DNA of 64,000 nt from Diabrotica undecimpunctata (GCF_040954645.1 NC_092806.1:1054001-1118000), one strand, 5' to 3'. Numbered from the stretch's first letter, positions 34,820 to 46,073 are shown. Made by a program: numbers and translations. Notes: generated by a model not told the origin, from the letters alone.

Positions 34820-35275
34820 CTCTCCAAAGCCAAACCCAACAACACATAAGAAAGATAAAACAAATGCATCTATAAAATACCCTATGAATGAAACAATTTT
34901 TAAGTGGGAGAAACAGCAAGACCACTCGATGTCAGAATAAACGAGGATGAAATATACATCAAAAACAAAAACATCATTAGGGAAATCCCAGATATGCAAA
35001 TATGCCTACGGGATGGACAACGAGCAGAGACCATAATGGAAAGATGCACTAATAATTTCAATAATTATAAAAGACAGACATAAATCAGAGAAAAATCCAA
35101 GAAGCAGCCCTCATCCTACCCAACGAAGAAAAATGGGTAGCAAACCCAAGCAGAATGTATATGGCTTTGGTTGCCAATACTAAACGAAGAAGTCAACAAC
35201 AAGAATATACCAATAATAGCCGAGTAATAAGAGCCCCATCACATCGTCTACAATCTAATACACAACACATATTTT
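34820..35275 (+). pseudogene. Penelope-like element fragment, GIY-YIG endonuclease end
   Basis: Plus strand: CIYKIPYE, then a gap and VGETARPLDVRINEDEIYIK. These match the GIY-YIG domain of Penelope-like retroelements (VYKIPC.CG..YVGETxRPLxVRIxEH). A helical tail follows (KIQEAALILPNEEKWVANPS), also typical of the C-terminal end of insect Penelope elements. The catalytic Arg in VRI is present. Stops and frame changes make it inactive; the polymerase part is not in the window. Confidence 0.7.
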
Positions 35276-35599
35276 ATGGAACACACAATCCACACGTAAA
35301 TAAATTAATTTTTTTGTTCAGTTACGTTACATAAAATATTTATCCCAAAAAAAAATATTTAACTTAACCATACCACAAGGAAGTAGTTTTAAAACATTGT
35401 AAGACATGTACATATGCGAAATTATTTATATAATATGTTATCATGAGTGTTTTGGAATTGTATCATGGGTATAGTTTAAAATATCTAGGAGAGGTATTAG
35501 AAATTGCAATCAGAGGAACAAAAACACGTCCGTTCGCTACGGAAACAAAAATCAAGAGAGATAGAGCGATTTTTCTTTTGCCTTATCCAATAATGTCTT

Positions 35600-36060
35600 T
35601 GTTACTCGAAGGTGGGCTAAGAGTTGGAGTGGGAATTATTAGTACGGGTTAGATTAAGCAATGCTTCTGAAATTAATATTGGTAATTATAGGAATGGCTC
35701 CCTATGTAATATTGGATCTTTTGTACTCTTAATATCCTGGATTTCTTTTATACTTTTCTTGCTTTCTGCTTGAAGGTGGCCTTAGAGTTGGAGTAGGAAT
35801 TATTACTAAAAGTTAGATTAAGTGATGATTCTTCCGAAATTAATATTTGTATTTATAGGAATGAGACAGCGAACAATATAATATTTTTTTTTTCGCATGT
35901 GAAAAATTTAAGCAACTAAAAACTTTTTTATCTATAAGAGACCCGCATGATGCTGGCATACATCCTCTTTGAGTTTCTTGTCATGTTCTGCATCTACTAG
36001 AATATTAACACCCTTGTACTCTTAATATTCTGGATTTCTTTTATCCTTTTTTTGCTTTCT
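35600..36060. repeat. Diverged direct repeats
   Basis: A ~90-base block at 35605-35695 recurs at 35765-35865 (shared GAAGGTGG.CT.AGAGTTGGAGT, GGAATTATTA, TTAGATTAAG, CTGAAATTAATATT). A second block, TACTCTTAATAT.CTGGATTT plus TTTTGCTTTCTG, at 35730-35772 recurs at 36015-36059. The frame at 35443-35652 includes part of the first repeat and is probably not a gene. Confidence 0.6.
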
Positions 36061-36300
36061 GGACTTACCCTTTCCTTTTCTTTTTTGTCTTTGTCGACCA
36101 TTCTAGTTATATATCCATACGAGTTCTGCTTTCTTTTTTCTATATTTTTCTCTATTGATATTGATAGTGATAAGTTGTTTTTTGTACATATTCAGCTTCG
36201 TCTTCCTAGCTTTTTATCTCAATTGCTTAAATTCTACTGCATTTTTGCTCATTTCGCGTCTTTTATTGATAATCCAAGTGTCGCTTGAATATAGAGGTGG
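36061..36300 (-). mobile_element. Possible degenerate LINE C-terminal fragment
   Basis: Minus strand has LYIQ/YSSDTWIINKRREMSKN and NAVEFKQLR followed by RKTKLNMYKKQL, resembling the post-palm 'LYGSETW.LNKR.E..L.A.EMKFLR' block. The match is short and divergent. Confidence 0.35.
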
Positions 36301-36830
36301 CTTTTTGACAATATCGTATTATTTATTGCATACTATATTATCGATGGTATTTTATGTCCTATGTTCTTAATGTCATTATTTCCACCAACCAGTCCTTTTC
36401 TTTTTTTCCTGGCGACTCTATTACTTCGAGCTCTATCTACTCCACTGCTCAACCTTGTCAAAATGGAGCGACACTTTATGCTGCAATAGCAGACCAAAAC
36501 TTTATGTTTTCATTTTTTTCCTTGATTATATTTTTCTGCTTTCTTATGTTCTTGTCTTTGTTTCTGCTAAAATAAGAAAATGATAGTTAAAAAAAGCTGT
36601 TAGGGAAATAATCTTTCTATATACGGCCACGATTCTTTCTATATATATAGAAAATACGTAATTAAGTAATAAAACATTATTTTTATTAGTATTGACAAAA
36701 GCCTTAACGGCGAAAAACAGGACGATAAACCTCGTGCGCTATGCTCAAACTGCCAAAGTGAATTTTCTATAATTTTAACGCTAATGCTACTCGGAAAGAA
36801 GTGAGATAAAGTAGAAAAAAAGATTGATAC

Positions 36831-37009
36831 TTTATCTTGACATTTATTGTACCAAAGGCCGTCTATACAATTACGAGTAGTATCTCCTTTTGCGCGAAGC
36901 ACCAACGACCAATTCTGTGAACCGAAATAATAGGTTGTAACTTTATATGCCGACAAGGTAGCTGCTGCTCCGTTTGGTATTCTACAATGGCTTTCGGTCA
37001 AACGGCGAC
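36831..37009 (-). CDS. Candidate host-gene exon with a cysteine-containing module
   Basis: A 138-codon open minus frame (37055-36639) contains a stretch with exon features. A pyrimidine-rich tract TTCTTTTTATTTACTTATTCAG precedes 37009. The coding block reads GRRLTESHCRIPNGAAATLS, then YKVTTYYFGSQNWSLVLRAK and NCIDGLWYNKCQDK, and is followed by GTATCAATC as a weak donor. Base composition is more balanced than in the neighbours. The closing CIDGLWYNKC resembles the end of a sushi/CCP module, but the full four-cysteine pattern is not present. I do not recognise the gene. It could be an internal exon of a secreted or surface protein, or an orphan open frame. Confidence 0.35.
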
Positions 37010-37059
37010 CTGAATAAGTAAATAAAAAGAAGAATTTTGTATTTACGGTGCTCACTACT

Positions 37060-37555
37060 AATGAAAAAGTAGTGTGAATAAATCTGCTAAAGTAATTTCT
37101 TACAAGGCATTAAAAACAATAAAACAAGCCGAATGGCAAAGATTATATTAGCCGTCTTCTTATTTTTAATTTTGTAAATTAAATAGACAAATTAATTATT
37201 CATAAATATAAGTAGAAAACCTACATATATAGCAAGATGTATGTATCTGAATCCGATGTTCGTTAAGCTTCGGAGATCTGTAGAACATTTCACGCCCAAT
37301 AGCTTTGTAGTTAGTGGTACAGTCGACGTTCGTGATGTTAGTTGAGCCAATTTCTTATATTTGATTGGTTTTTAAGACTTTGTGTCGTAATATTTAGAAG
37401 TCTTTCAATAGGAACTTTGAAGGTTGACAGTTGATTGTAGTCACATTGTTAAACCTACATGTGTCAAATTGAATGTAATTTCGTTAGTCTATTTTTCCAT
37501 GGATGGGTGTTCAATTCCACGTACTTTGCATATTTTACGGTCGCCTTAATCGTCC
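37060..37555. other. No recognisable gene
   Basis: AT-rich, nothing recognised. Confidence 0.5.
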
Positions 37556-37559
37556 TTTC

Positions 37560-37985
37560 TACATAATAAGTCACAGTGTAGTGAATAAAGTTGAGTATAC
37601 TGGTTCAGTAAACAATCAACCAACAAGTTGACTTTGGCGAAACGCAAGATCTGCTAAAAACATCGCTCCTATCTATGAGAGTATGCAGGAGAAACCGAAG
37701 CAGCCAATTTCACGTCTCTCTCAAGAACTTAGCCTTTCACAGACGCCTACAAAATTCAACTAATCCTGAAGCAGCAGGTAAATAACCATAGATAATGACG
37801 TGTGTCTCTTGAATGGACTATAGAACAGTTAAAAACTAACCCTATTGTTCAACGAGAAATGATCTTCATATATAAGGCCCATTTCTGGATGAATGAGTAA
37901 GTCAATAAACAGAATATTAATCCAGATAAGACCCAAGAAAGCCCAATACATCACAAAAAAGTCACTGTTTGGTGTGGATTTTGAC
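37560..37985 (+). pseudogene. Mariner-family transposase fragment, HTH region into DDE domain
   Basis: Plus strand: NARSAKNIAPIYESMQEKPK, QPISRLSQELSLSQTPT (the N-terminal helix-turn-helix), a deleted stretch, then TIEQLKTNP, KAHFWMNE (normally DEAHFWLNG; the catalytic DE is lost), VNKQN, PIHHKKVTVWCGF. This is the order of the insect mariner-type 'RSxENIAAVRESV ... AHFWLNG ... KVTVWCGF' family, distinct from the one at 41.7 kb. Truncated and frameshifted. Confidence 0.82.
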
Positions 37986-37989
37986 TAGC

Positions 37990-39950
37990 GACAACTTAGA
38001 AGTACAAGATTTAGACGACAGTAATTTAGATGACATCGATGCAGAAGTGATAAACACAGTCTCAAATAGACAATAACGATAGTGGTGGTGATCAGATTAC
38101 TCAGGCAGAAGACACTCACAAGCAAGAATATGCAAATAATAGTGCCTCTGATAATTAGCCATATACACAACTGACAATACTGTTGACAATGTAACATTAT
38201 ATACCTTTAGCAGTTTTAGAAGTTGCCTATAATTTTCCATATAATAGTCTTTCGTTCATTCGGTTTCCAACATATTAGAATATACCACACAAAATAAAAA
38301 AGCTGCAAGCATCAATTACGGAATAAGGTATAAATAATTTTTTTAACGCTGTTAAAATGGTTCTTTTTTAACACCGACAATTTCTATCAAGAACAGTTTC
38401 TAATTCATTAAAGCACATCAATAGCAACCGTTTGACAGACAGCAAATGAAGTGCAACAGCTAATTTAATATCCTCGTTTATTCCGAAACATGTTTTTTAG
38501 TGTAAGTACATTAGCATGTAATCCTGTAATTTATACGTCAGCAATAAATCTTAGGCAGCTAAACTCGTAATTAATAAAGTTGATCCCACATAATTCGAAA
38601 AGGACTTCGAGCGAAAAACGGTTCTTGTTGTCTCGATAGTATAATGGTTTCGACAACTTTTATGATAATCTATAACCGTATAGGCGAAAATTTAATTAGA
38701 AACATGAATAATGGGTTTAAGATTAAGGTGAGATCTACAGGTATTGTACCATGGTATTTGCATAATTTACCAAATAACAACAGCTTACTTAATATTTGAA
38801 TAGAGGTCAATTTAATATTTTCTTATTTGATTTTCTAGCATTTTGTTGAATATTACAACCTACAAATTAATTTCGTTTTAACATGGGCTCCGAATTTATG
38901 GGGGCAAAATTAATATAACTTACCGCAAACCCGAGTTTTTACTACTGAACTGTACTCAAAAAAACGTAAAAAGATTTATCAACAATTGTCCACATCGGAC
39001 ATCAAAACTACTCTGTTTGCAAATACGATGACCTTTATAAACCATATTTATAAAGACATCAGAAAGGGAATGATTATATATAAAATATTCAATATTGTTC
39101 ATATAGTATATAGTTATTTCTATTCAAACTTGTATTCAAAGTTCTCGTATTTGACAAATCCTTTTTTTGTTTATCTCTATTGACCACTGTCAATTTCATA
39201 TCTGTCACATTTGCATCATGGGTTCAGGGAGTTAAAGCTTCTTTATGTAATCTTTTTGAGATTAAAAACGTTTCTAGTAAACCTCTAGCCTTTTTAATTT
39301 AACTAGTTTTTCTTTCTTTCGCTTCTTTTTTCTATGTTCGACTCTAGAAAGTTTTTTTTAGATTATCAGACATCTACCAAAAAAAAAAACTAAATTTATG
39401 ATGCGTCCAAGAATTGCTGTATTTAAATATTTAAAGAAGTATAAAGCAATATTTTTGCCGAAAAAGGTCAATTTTTGCAAAGAAGTTTTTATAAATGTGT
39501 TGACTATTCTATTATTTATTTGTCAAATACTTTGTTAAATACTTAACAACTTTCAATAAAAACTTTAGTAATTAGGTACTTATGAATTCACCATCACAGT
39601 GTAGAAAGTTAGAAAATATTAAATAAATTTTATATTCGCTCAAAAAAAGCAAATAATTAAATGAATGTATGTAGTTACCTTTTTATCTACATAATTTCTT
39701 CTGATCTGTAAACACAATACTATATATAACAACATTTTTTCAAGTTTGCTACGATTACGCTGTTATATATACCTACATGTTAAATACAATATTAAAATGG
39801 CACAAATTATTCCGTAGCATGCATTTATATTCTTTGACCACAGACGAGGATTTTCGTAAAAAATCTTCAACACAGCACAAAAAACAGGTTAAATCGTATT
39901 ACCGCACCAAAATATAATCTTATATTTTGCACTTTACGACATAAAGTTAC
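37990..39950. other. No recognisable gene
   Basis: AT-rich. A tRNA-like 5' half (38627-38650) is discussed as a finding. Frames at 37985-38197 (minus) and 38986-39183 (plus) are unassigned. Confidence 0.45.
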
Positions 39951-39954
39951 ATAC

Positions 39955-40320
39955 TTCTTCTTCTTTTTATGTAGACATGACTGTCTGTTTTTGAATATGC
40001 CTCCAGTAATTTGTCGTTCCATGGTTTTCTTGGTCTTTCTACTGATCGTTTTTCTTTTGGAGAACCGTCTCTTGAACCAAACTTTGTTGCAATCAGGATC
40101 GTTCCATTCTACTCTTTTATTTCTTACCCAGTTTTTGATGGTCTCCACCTTGCATCTGTACTTCTAGCTCTGTCCCACAGTGTCTTGCCATAAATTTTTC
40201 TGAGTGTTTTCATCTCTGCTGTTTCTAACATCCTTTTTGTTCTCTCTGTGTCAGGTTGTGTTTCTAACTCGTATATCTTTATTGGTCTGATGACTGTTTG
40301 TAAATTCTGCTATCATCAAG
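39955..40320 (-). mobile_element. LINE 3' end
   Basis: Minus strand: RMLETAEMKTLRKIYGKTLW, then VETIKNWVRNKRVEWND, SPKGKRSVGRPRKPW-like sequence, SKTDSHVYIKKKKKY and an AAGAAGAAG tail at 39955-39966. This is the conserved C-terminal tail (VEWxxH ... GKRSxGRPRKRW) of an insect LINE family. The same 3' end recurs at 53160-53525 and 58895-59165, all in the same orientation. Confidence 0.82.
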
Positions 40321-40935
40321 TTATACCATACCTATATGAAAATTAAAACTTAAATATACAATTAGAATTTGTTTTTTTAAATTCAATCTTTCTTTTACAA
40401 ACTATAGTACGACATTAATCATATATTTATGTTTTTATACTTTTTATAACTAGTTTTTCCCTATTTTTACGGTAGCTTGCACCGCCCCTTTGACTTCCCG
40501 CCCGGGTGCCTTGTACACTTTGCCTCCCGGGTAGAAACGGCACTGGTTCCGTAAATATTGAATAATAACTGGCATTTTCCACAGTTAAGACAGAATTGAT
40601 GGATAATGATAATTAAACAACAACCTTTACCAGCTGAAAATTTTAATCCGGTGGACACACTGAAAGAAAAATTAACATCTTTATTAGTTTAGAACTAAAA
40701 GAAGACCAAGAAAAACAATATTAAAATTTAAAAAATGCGCAAAAATTTGCCAAAGTATAATTTGAAATATAGACCCAAACGATATTTTCTGACACCTAGA
40801 TTCTTTTCGTGTAAAATATAGTCTTATCACGGTGGTAAATATTCAAAATCTGCCCGCACGATGTCACATCAAAAAGCAGGAGAAGTCTGACATTACTGTA
40901 ATTAAATAAGTTGAAGAAAAACATGATCGTGACCA
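40321..40935. other. No recognisable gene
   Basis: AT-rich, with a small GC-richer patch (40480-40540) of unknown nature. Confidence 0.45.
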
Positions 40936-41180
40936 CTGAGGGCGTCAAAATGTTGTGTTCCAATGGATTCATTAATATTTATTACAAAAGGTCAAATAAC
41001 GAACATGAAGACGACTAAGAAGATACTAGGATTTACCGCGTGCCGAGTGTGCACTATACACAGTGACCTCTTCTGAAAATATTATATTACACGATCTATC
41101 ATGGCTCAGGAACACACGACCAAGGCATTGCTGACCCATATTCTGGATTACTTGTCTTTGAACGCACGTGAATTATGGCC
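40936..41180 (-). mobile_element. Possible LTR end and primer-binding site
   Basis: On the minus strand a sequence ending GGAACACAACA is followed by TTTTGACGCCCTCAGTGG, the layout of an LTR 3' edge (CA) with an adjacent tRNA primer-binding-like site. No second LTR or pol genes were found nearby. Tentative. Confidence 0.25.
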
Positions 41181-41685
41181 AATCGTTTCTGGTAATAGGC
41201 GAAAGGTTACTTGGCATATTCCTTTACTCAAAAGATATTAATGGACTTTAAAATTATTAAACATATAATGGATATGTTGTAATATTATTGATACTAAATA
41301 ATTCTCAACATAGAATATTATATGATTGATTTATAACATAACTTATGTACTATATTCTCTAAATGACCATCGTTTATTAAAACGTAACTAATACAAAAGC
41401 TAAGTAAATAAAATTTTCTATTTCATGATCAAGTAAATCACACAATATTAATTTCTCTTACATTTAAAGATTAAAATTGTCGACTGATAGTTATTTAAAA
41501 ATATCTTTGACGTTCTAAAATGAATTCAAATTATAAGATACAATATAATAAAAGATCTTCAGTTGTCTTTTAAATAAGTCCCACTTCTTTTTCTGAATGA
41601 AACTCTTTACTCAAATAACAAAAAAATTTAAAATACTGATTTAATTTAAAAAATTTGTATATAATTTATTACTGAAATAAAAATT
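41181..41685. other. No recognisable gene
   Basis: AT-rich, nothing recognised. Confidence 0.5.
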
Positions 41686-41689
41686 ATTC

Positions 41690-42440
41690 AAAATGGGCGC
41701 CATTTGCCTAAATACAGCACCAAAGCCTTAATGTCTCTTGTTTTTAGGAGTCTTCTTGTGGCTTGGTGAAAGAAGTATCTTGTTCTGTTCTCAGCTATCT
41801 CCCTAAGTCGTGTGTACTGGAGCCTTTCCTGGATGGTTGCACTTGAAACTCTATCCTAACATGACTAAAGTCTGTTAGGTCATTGATAGATCGTTGTACA
41901 GACGACATACATGCACATTGTGCAAAAATTCTACTTAAGCCTGCTTCAATGACTCTTGAATATGATGAAGTGTTGTATGGACCATGATCTGTAAAAATTA
42001 CCACCATTTTATAGTCAGGTGGATCAAGGTCTAAGCTGGCGGCTGATGTTCACTTCTAATAAATTCTGGTACATGATTTTTAAGTCAATGTTGAGTAGTT
42101 TTGGCCTTATACACAGGTGCAGAGTCTTATAGGGATATCCTTGGTCGATGTGGGAACATATATGAGGTTTAGTGACTCACCTATACTTGTTAAAATGTAC
42201 CGCTGATAATTGCTCTCTGCTATTTTAATGCCCTTTTCACAAAAATGTGAAGAAGTGACACCCTTATAGCACACTCCGCACCAAACCGTCACTAAGACAG
42301 GAAAATGGTCTCTTTCGATCCTTGACACCAGTTCGCGGACTTACTTGCATAAACGTGCATAAACTCTATCGTTTTGCTTATTCAATGTCTCACTCAGATT
42401 TTTTTTTATCTCTAAGGGGGATTTCTTTGTAACGAATCGA
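41690..42440 (-). pseudogene. Mariner-family transposase, C-terminal DDE region
   Basis: Minus strand: ETLNKQNDRVYARLCK, RDHFPVLVTVWCGVCYKGVT, FCEKGIKIAESNYQRYIL, DLDPPDYKMVV (normally SPDLNPLDY; the third acidic position retained) and, after frame changes, ANGAHFE-stop at 41690, the standard C-terminal end of this insect family. The 'FxQDxAPAH' block is missing or scrambled around 42100. The N-terminal DNA-binding part is absent; compare 30240-30705, which keeps only that part. Confidence 0.85.
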
Positions 42441-42745
42441 TAGATCGATATAACTGTTATTTCAGTATCTCTTTTTCGCCAGTCGTTAGAAATAATACAG
42501 ATTCAAACCGAAAAGTTTAACAACTAATGTCTCCAAAATTTCGATGCCCCATAAAAACGGAGAATTATTTTTCTAAATCGTTTTCGTACCTTGCCGTCAA
42601 CGTAGATGGCACCTCTGTGCGTGAACATCTGAAAGTGGAAAGGTTTTGGAGAGATAATAGTTGAACTTTTTTATATCGTTCTATTGATTCCGATTCAGAC
42701 GTGAAAAGTTCTGCTCCAACGCCATTATATTTGACTTATTTCATG
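42441..42745. other. No recognisable gene
   Basis: Nothing recognised. Confidence 0.5.
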
Positions 42746-42747
42746 AT

Positions 42748-42905
42748 AGATAGATCATCATCATCATCATTCAACCTCTTGTGTCCACTGCTGGACATAG
42801 GTCTCTCCCATTTTTCGCCACTTTTCACGGTTCTGTGCTTCTTGTTGCCATTTCTGGGCTATACGTTCGACGACATCACTGATACCTGTTCTTTTCCTTA
42901 AGTCC
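42748..42905 (-). mobile_element. LINE C-terminal end with (ATG)n tail
   Basis: Minus strand: RTGISDVVERIAQKWQQEAQ, NREKWRKMGETYVQQWTQEV, then a (GAT)n-type tail (plus strand TCATCATCATCATC, 42748-42761). This short C-terminal tail is a very common insect LINE 3' end. Nearly clean frame, heavily 5'-truncated. Confidence 0.82.
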
Positions 42906-42910
42906 TTAAG

Positions 42911-43915
42911 ATAGATAGATAGAAACGTTTATTTACAATTTTTACATACTATACACTACATGTCATCTCACAATAGAAATACATCACTTATGTATACATA
43001 GGAAATAAATTAGAAATAATACAAGGACACACAATATAACATATACAGTGAAAAATAAAAATATAAAAATATAAAAAAAAATCCACAAGGAAACTAAGTT
43101 CCTCTAGCTAGCTTAATACCATGTATCAAAAAAAATTATTTAAAATCTTTTATAAAAGGTATATAATTAAAATACCCAATCGGACTATATCACAAAACGT
43201 TTTCGGAATCTGTATTCCATCATCAGTGTTTCTAGGTTTACATGTTTTGAGCCACTAAATATTTGGGTAAAAACGTTATTAGTTTAAATTTAGATTACAT
43301 TATTCGATCTTATATGTTAAGATGTTAAAGTTATCAGTGGAATTGATAACATGGCAACGTACGACTCTGCTGTGAGTTGCTGGTCCTGAGACAAAGTGTC
43401 TACGAGGACTTGTTGATAGCAACAGATTCCGAAAACGATTTGTGATATAGCCCGATTGGGTATTTTAATTATATACCTTTTATAAAGGATTTTAAATAAA
43501 TTAAAAAAAAAACAATTCAGTTAGGTGTAAAATAGTTCTCATAGAAACGACCAACTAGGAGCTCAAACAAACAAATTCATGTATACTATAGAAACAGTGT
43601 GCCAGCAAGAAGTGTTTTGCTAATTTATAAAATTGTTTAGAATTCATTGCCCTAATATCCATATTTTTGTTCAGGTTTAAAAAACAATTATACAGATTAT
43701 AATCTATTTTATTAAGTTTTGTAACACACAATCTGGAATATGGTATAATGGTATGACTTTTGTTTCTTTTATTGCACTGATGTTGATCAGCATGTGATTT
43801 TATATCTTGTATAATAATATCAACAGTTAACAAACTTTCAAATGTATATATTGAAGGTAAAGGAGAAATGCCATACTTTTTAAACAAGGGTTTGCAGTTT
43901 TCGCGATATTCTGCT
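42911..43915 (-). mobile_element. LINE 3' end: C-terminal coding tail, 3' UTR and (CTAT)n tail, with a MITE inside
   Basis: The minus frame (about 43915-43555, ~115 codons with only the start lost) reads CKPLFKKYGISPLPSIYTFE, YSRLCVTKLNKIDYNLYNCF, FYKLAKHFLLAHCFYSIHEF. This matches the post-RT tail of Jockey/CR1-like LINEs ('LFKKLGILTLPSIYI.E ... FYS..EF'). The 3' UTR follows, interrupted by the foldback element at 43137-43503, and ends with AATAAACGTTT and (CTAT)n at 42911-42925 in minus orientation. The open coding tail suggests a fairly recent copy. Confidence 0.72.
43137..43503. mobile_element. Foldback MITE with ~80-bp near-perfect inverted arms
   Basis: The left arm (43137-43220) and right arm (43422-43503) are reverse complements with only a handful of mismatches: ATTTAAAATC.TTTATAAAAG, GTATATAATTAAAATACCCA, TTCGGAATCTGT. 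The ~200-bp centre encodes nothing. It sits in a LINE 3' UTR. A smaller element with related arms is at 51767-51907. Confidence 0.85.
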
Positions 43916-43919
43916 CAGA

Positions 43920-45600
43920 GTTGGTCTGTGTCGTTTTAACTGACAAGAACCACGTGTTTAAGTTGAGAAAAGAAACATGTTGCACTTTAAGTATCAAAAT
44001 CTTTATTCATTGTCATCGAGCTAGGGCCGCATTAGAATATAAATTTTTAAACATGTAAAACCGTATATTGATGTCACCGCTACTATTTTAGTGTTAGCTT
44101 CAAGTATAAAAAGAAGGCACTGAGGATGATCTGAACTAGATCGAAGACGTTACGTAATGCACCTGTAAGTTTTGGACGACACTTTTTAAAATGGTTTTAA
44201 ATTAGATGTTTTATACCTACATACAAATGTAAAGTGTTTGACTTCTGTAGAGTTTATTAACTATGGTATACAACCAACTACTGGATTTTCCCATTAATTT
44301 TTAATGTAATTTTATACATGAGTTGATATATTAGCCAATATTTATAAATTATTTTGGCTGGCTGAAATATCTGCAAATAAACATCATCATCGAAATAATT
44401 AAAGGTTCTCAGTTCCGCCTATGTCTGTACTCTCTTCTCGGTATTTAGTGAGTCGTGCTCCGTAAAAATACCGTATTTAACAATATCTCTTGACAGTAAC
44501 TAGTACTAATGACGACAACTATGATTCTGAGTGTGAACTATTAGACGACATGCTTCTTACGTCTCACTCTACGGTCTCGTGATTTTCTAATCAAAACTTC
44601 GTTCTCACGTATTAGATTTGGAATATATTTGGGTTATTTCTGCTATTAAACGGTTGGTGTATTACACGAATAGAGACAGATTGAGTTCTCATAAACAGGA
44701 AGTAACTGTGTGAAACTTTGTGGATTTATTCATATTATTATGGAGGAAATATTCAAACAAATTAAGTAAATTTTTTAAATTGTCACGGGCATTGGAAGAT
44801 TTTGTCGATGTACAGATCATGGTTTATTGTTTAGTGGACAAGTGGACTCAAATTTATTTACCACATTGCGAAGAGTCTTCGTGGAAGGACGATTATAGAG
44901 CCTAGGAAATGTGCGAAGCGTCCGAAAGTTACCTGAATTAAACATTTAATTTGATTAAACGACTTCCTCATTTGCACGTTTTTTTACGCTATATAAAGAC
45001 AGCCAATTCGACATATATGTATCTTCAACAGCATGACTGGTACCCATTGTTAAAATTCAGAAGTCTCTATAATAAGACCCTGTATTATATATATTGACCA
45101 TTTTGGCTTAACATTCCATAAATAATTATTTAGATGAATTTTCTCGTTAAAAATATTTAAAAAATAGTCTCTTTTTGAAACTAGTATACTATTTTTTTTT
45201 AATTTCTTATTTTCATCAGAATCATTTTATGTTAAAATTAGTTTATATTTACAAATTATATATAATTCTGTAAAATTTTTTTGCCAGTTTATCCTGATGT
45301 TTTATATTAAAATGAGTTTTTATCTAAGATAATGAAGTTTCTTAACATTTGGATTTTGGTTCAAACAAAATCACTACTTAGAGCGTTTTTCCAATCTTAA
45401 GATATTAAATTGCTCTATTATTATTTTGGTTTGCTACACACTAAATTGCTCTCAATATTGCTATTAATACTTGGAAACAATTTTGAGGCGTCTGTATAAT
45501 TCTGACACTGCTGTGAACATACTTTTTATATATCTCGATTAAGTTCCTTAAATTCACTCAGAATACTAAATAATATCTCAGCTAATTTAGCTGTATCATA
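43920..45600. other. No recognisable gene
   Basis: AT-rich. The plus frame at 44720-44905 is unassigned. A short motif at 44119-44155 is discussed as a finding. Confidence 0.45.
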
Positions 45601-45602
45601 GT

Positions 45603-45880
45603 GTTACGAACATGCTTTAGGAAATGGCCTATGTAACGGTTGCATCTCGAAATGGCATCGAGAACTTTCGCGATGTATCGAGCGCTGTAGAAATCCATTT
45701 GTCAAAGAACGAATTAGAGGTGGGACTACCCCAGAAGATTAGAGAATAATACTTTTTGGTATATATATGTAACGATGTTATGAGTGAGTTTTAGTTGTTA
45801 AGATATTACCGAACTGTAAACTTATAAATAAATATATTTATATAAATTCGAAACGCTCGTTTTATTGAAACATGCTCCAA
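45603..45880 (+). mobile_element. Possible degenerate solo LTR
   Basis: The sequence starts TGTTACGAACATG, has a GC-richer part (45650-45740), then TTTTAGTTGTTAAG and CTTATAAATAAATATATTTA and an AAACGCTCGTTTTATT end. This layout (TGTTAC start, TATA-like and AATAAA-like signals) resembles insect Gypsy LTRs. No partner LTR, primer-binding site or clear target duplication was found. Confidence 0.3.
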
Positions 45881-46073
45881 TAGAATTGTTATTAAGACAT
45901 ATTTGAAATGTGAGTGATATTCATTTAATGTGCATAGTTTATTTTTAAACTCATGCAATTTACTATAGGTTTCAATAACTAGTAAACTTGGGGTGTTAAT
46001 AAGAGTTCTTATATACAGTAAATACAGGTATTTATTTAATAATATAATCCAGTCGTCAAAGAGTTGATCCCTA

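Noticed and set aside
37985..38197. 70-codon minus frame ending at the mariner fragment.
   Set aside because: Leucine/cysteine-rich with no family match and opposite to the clear plus-strand transposase remnant.
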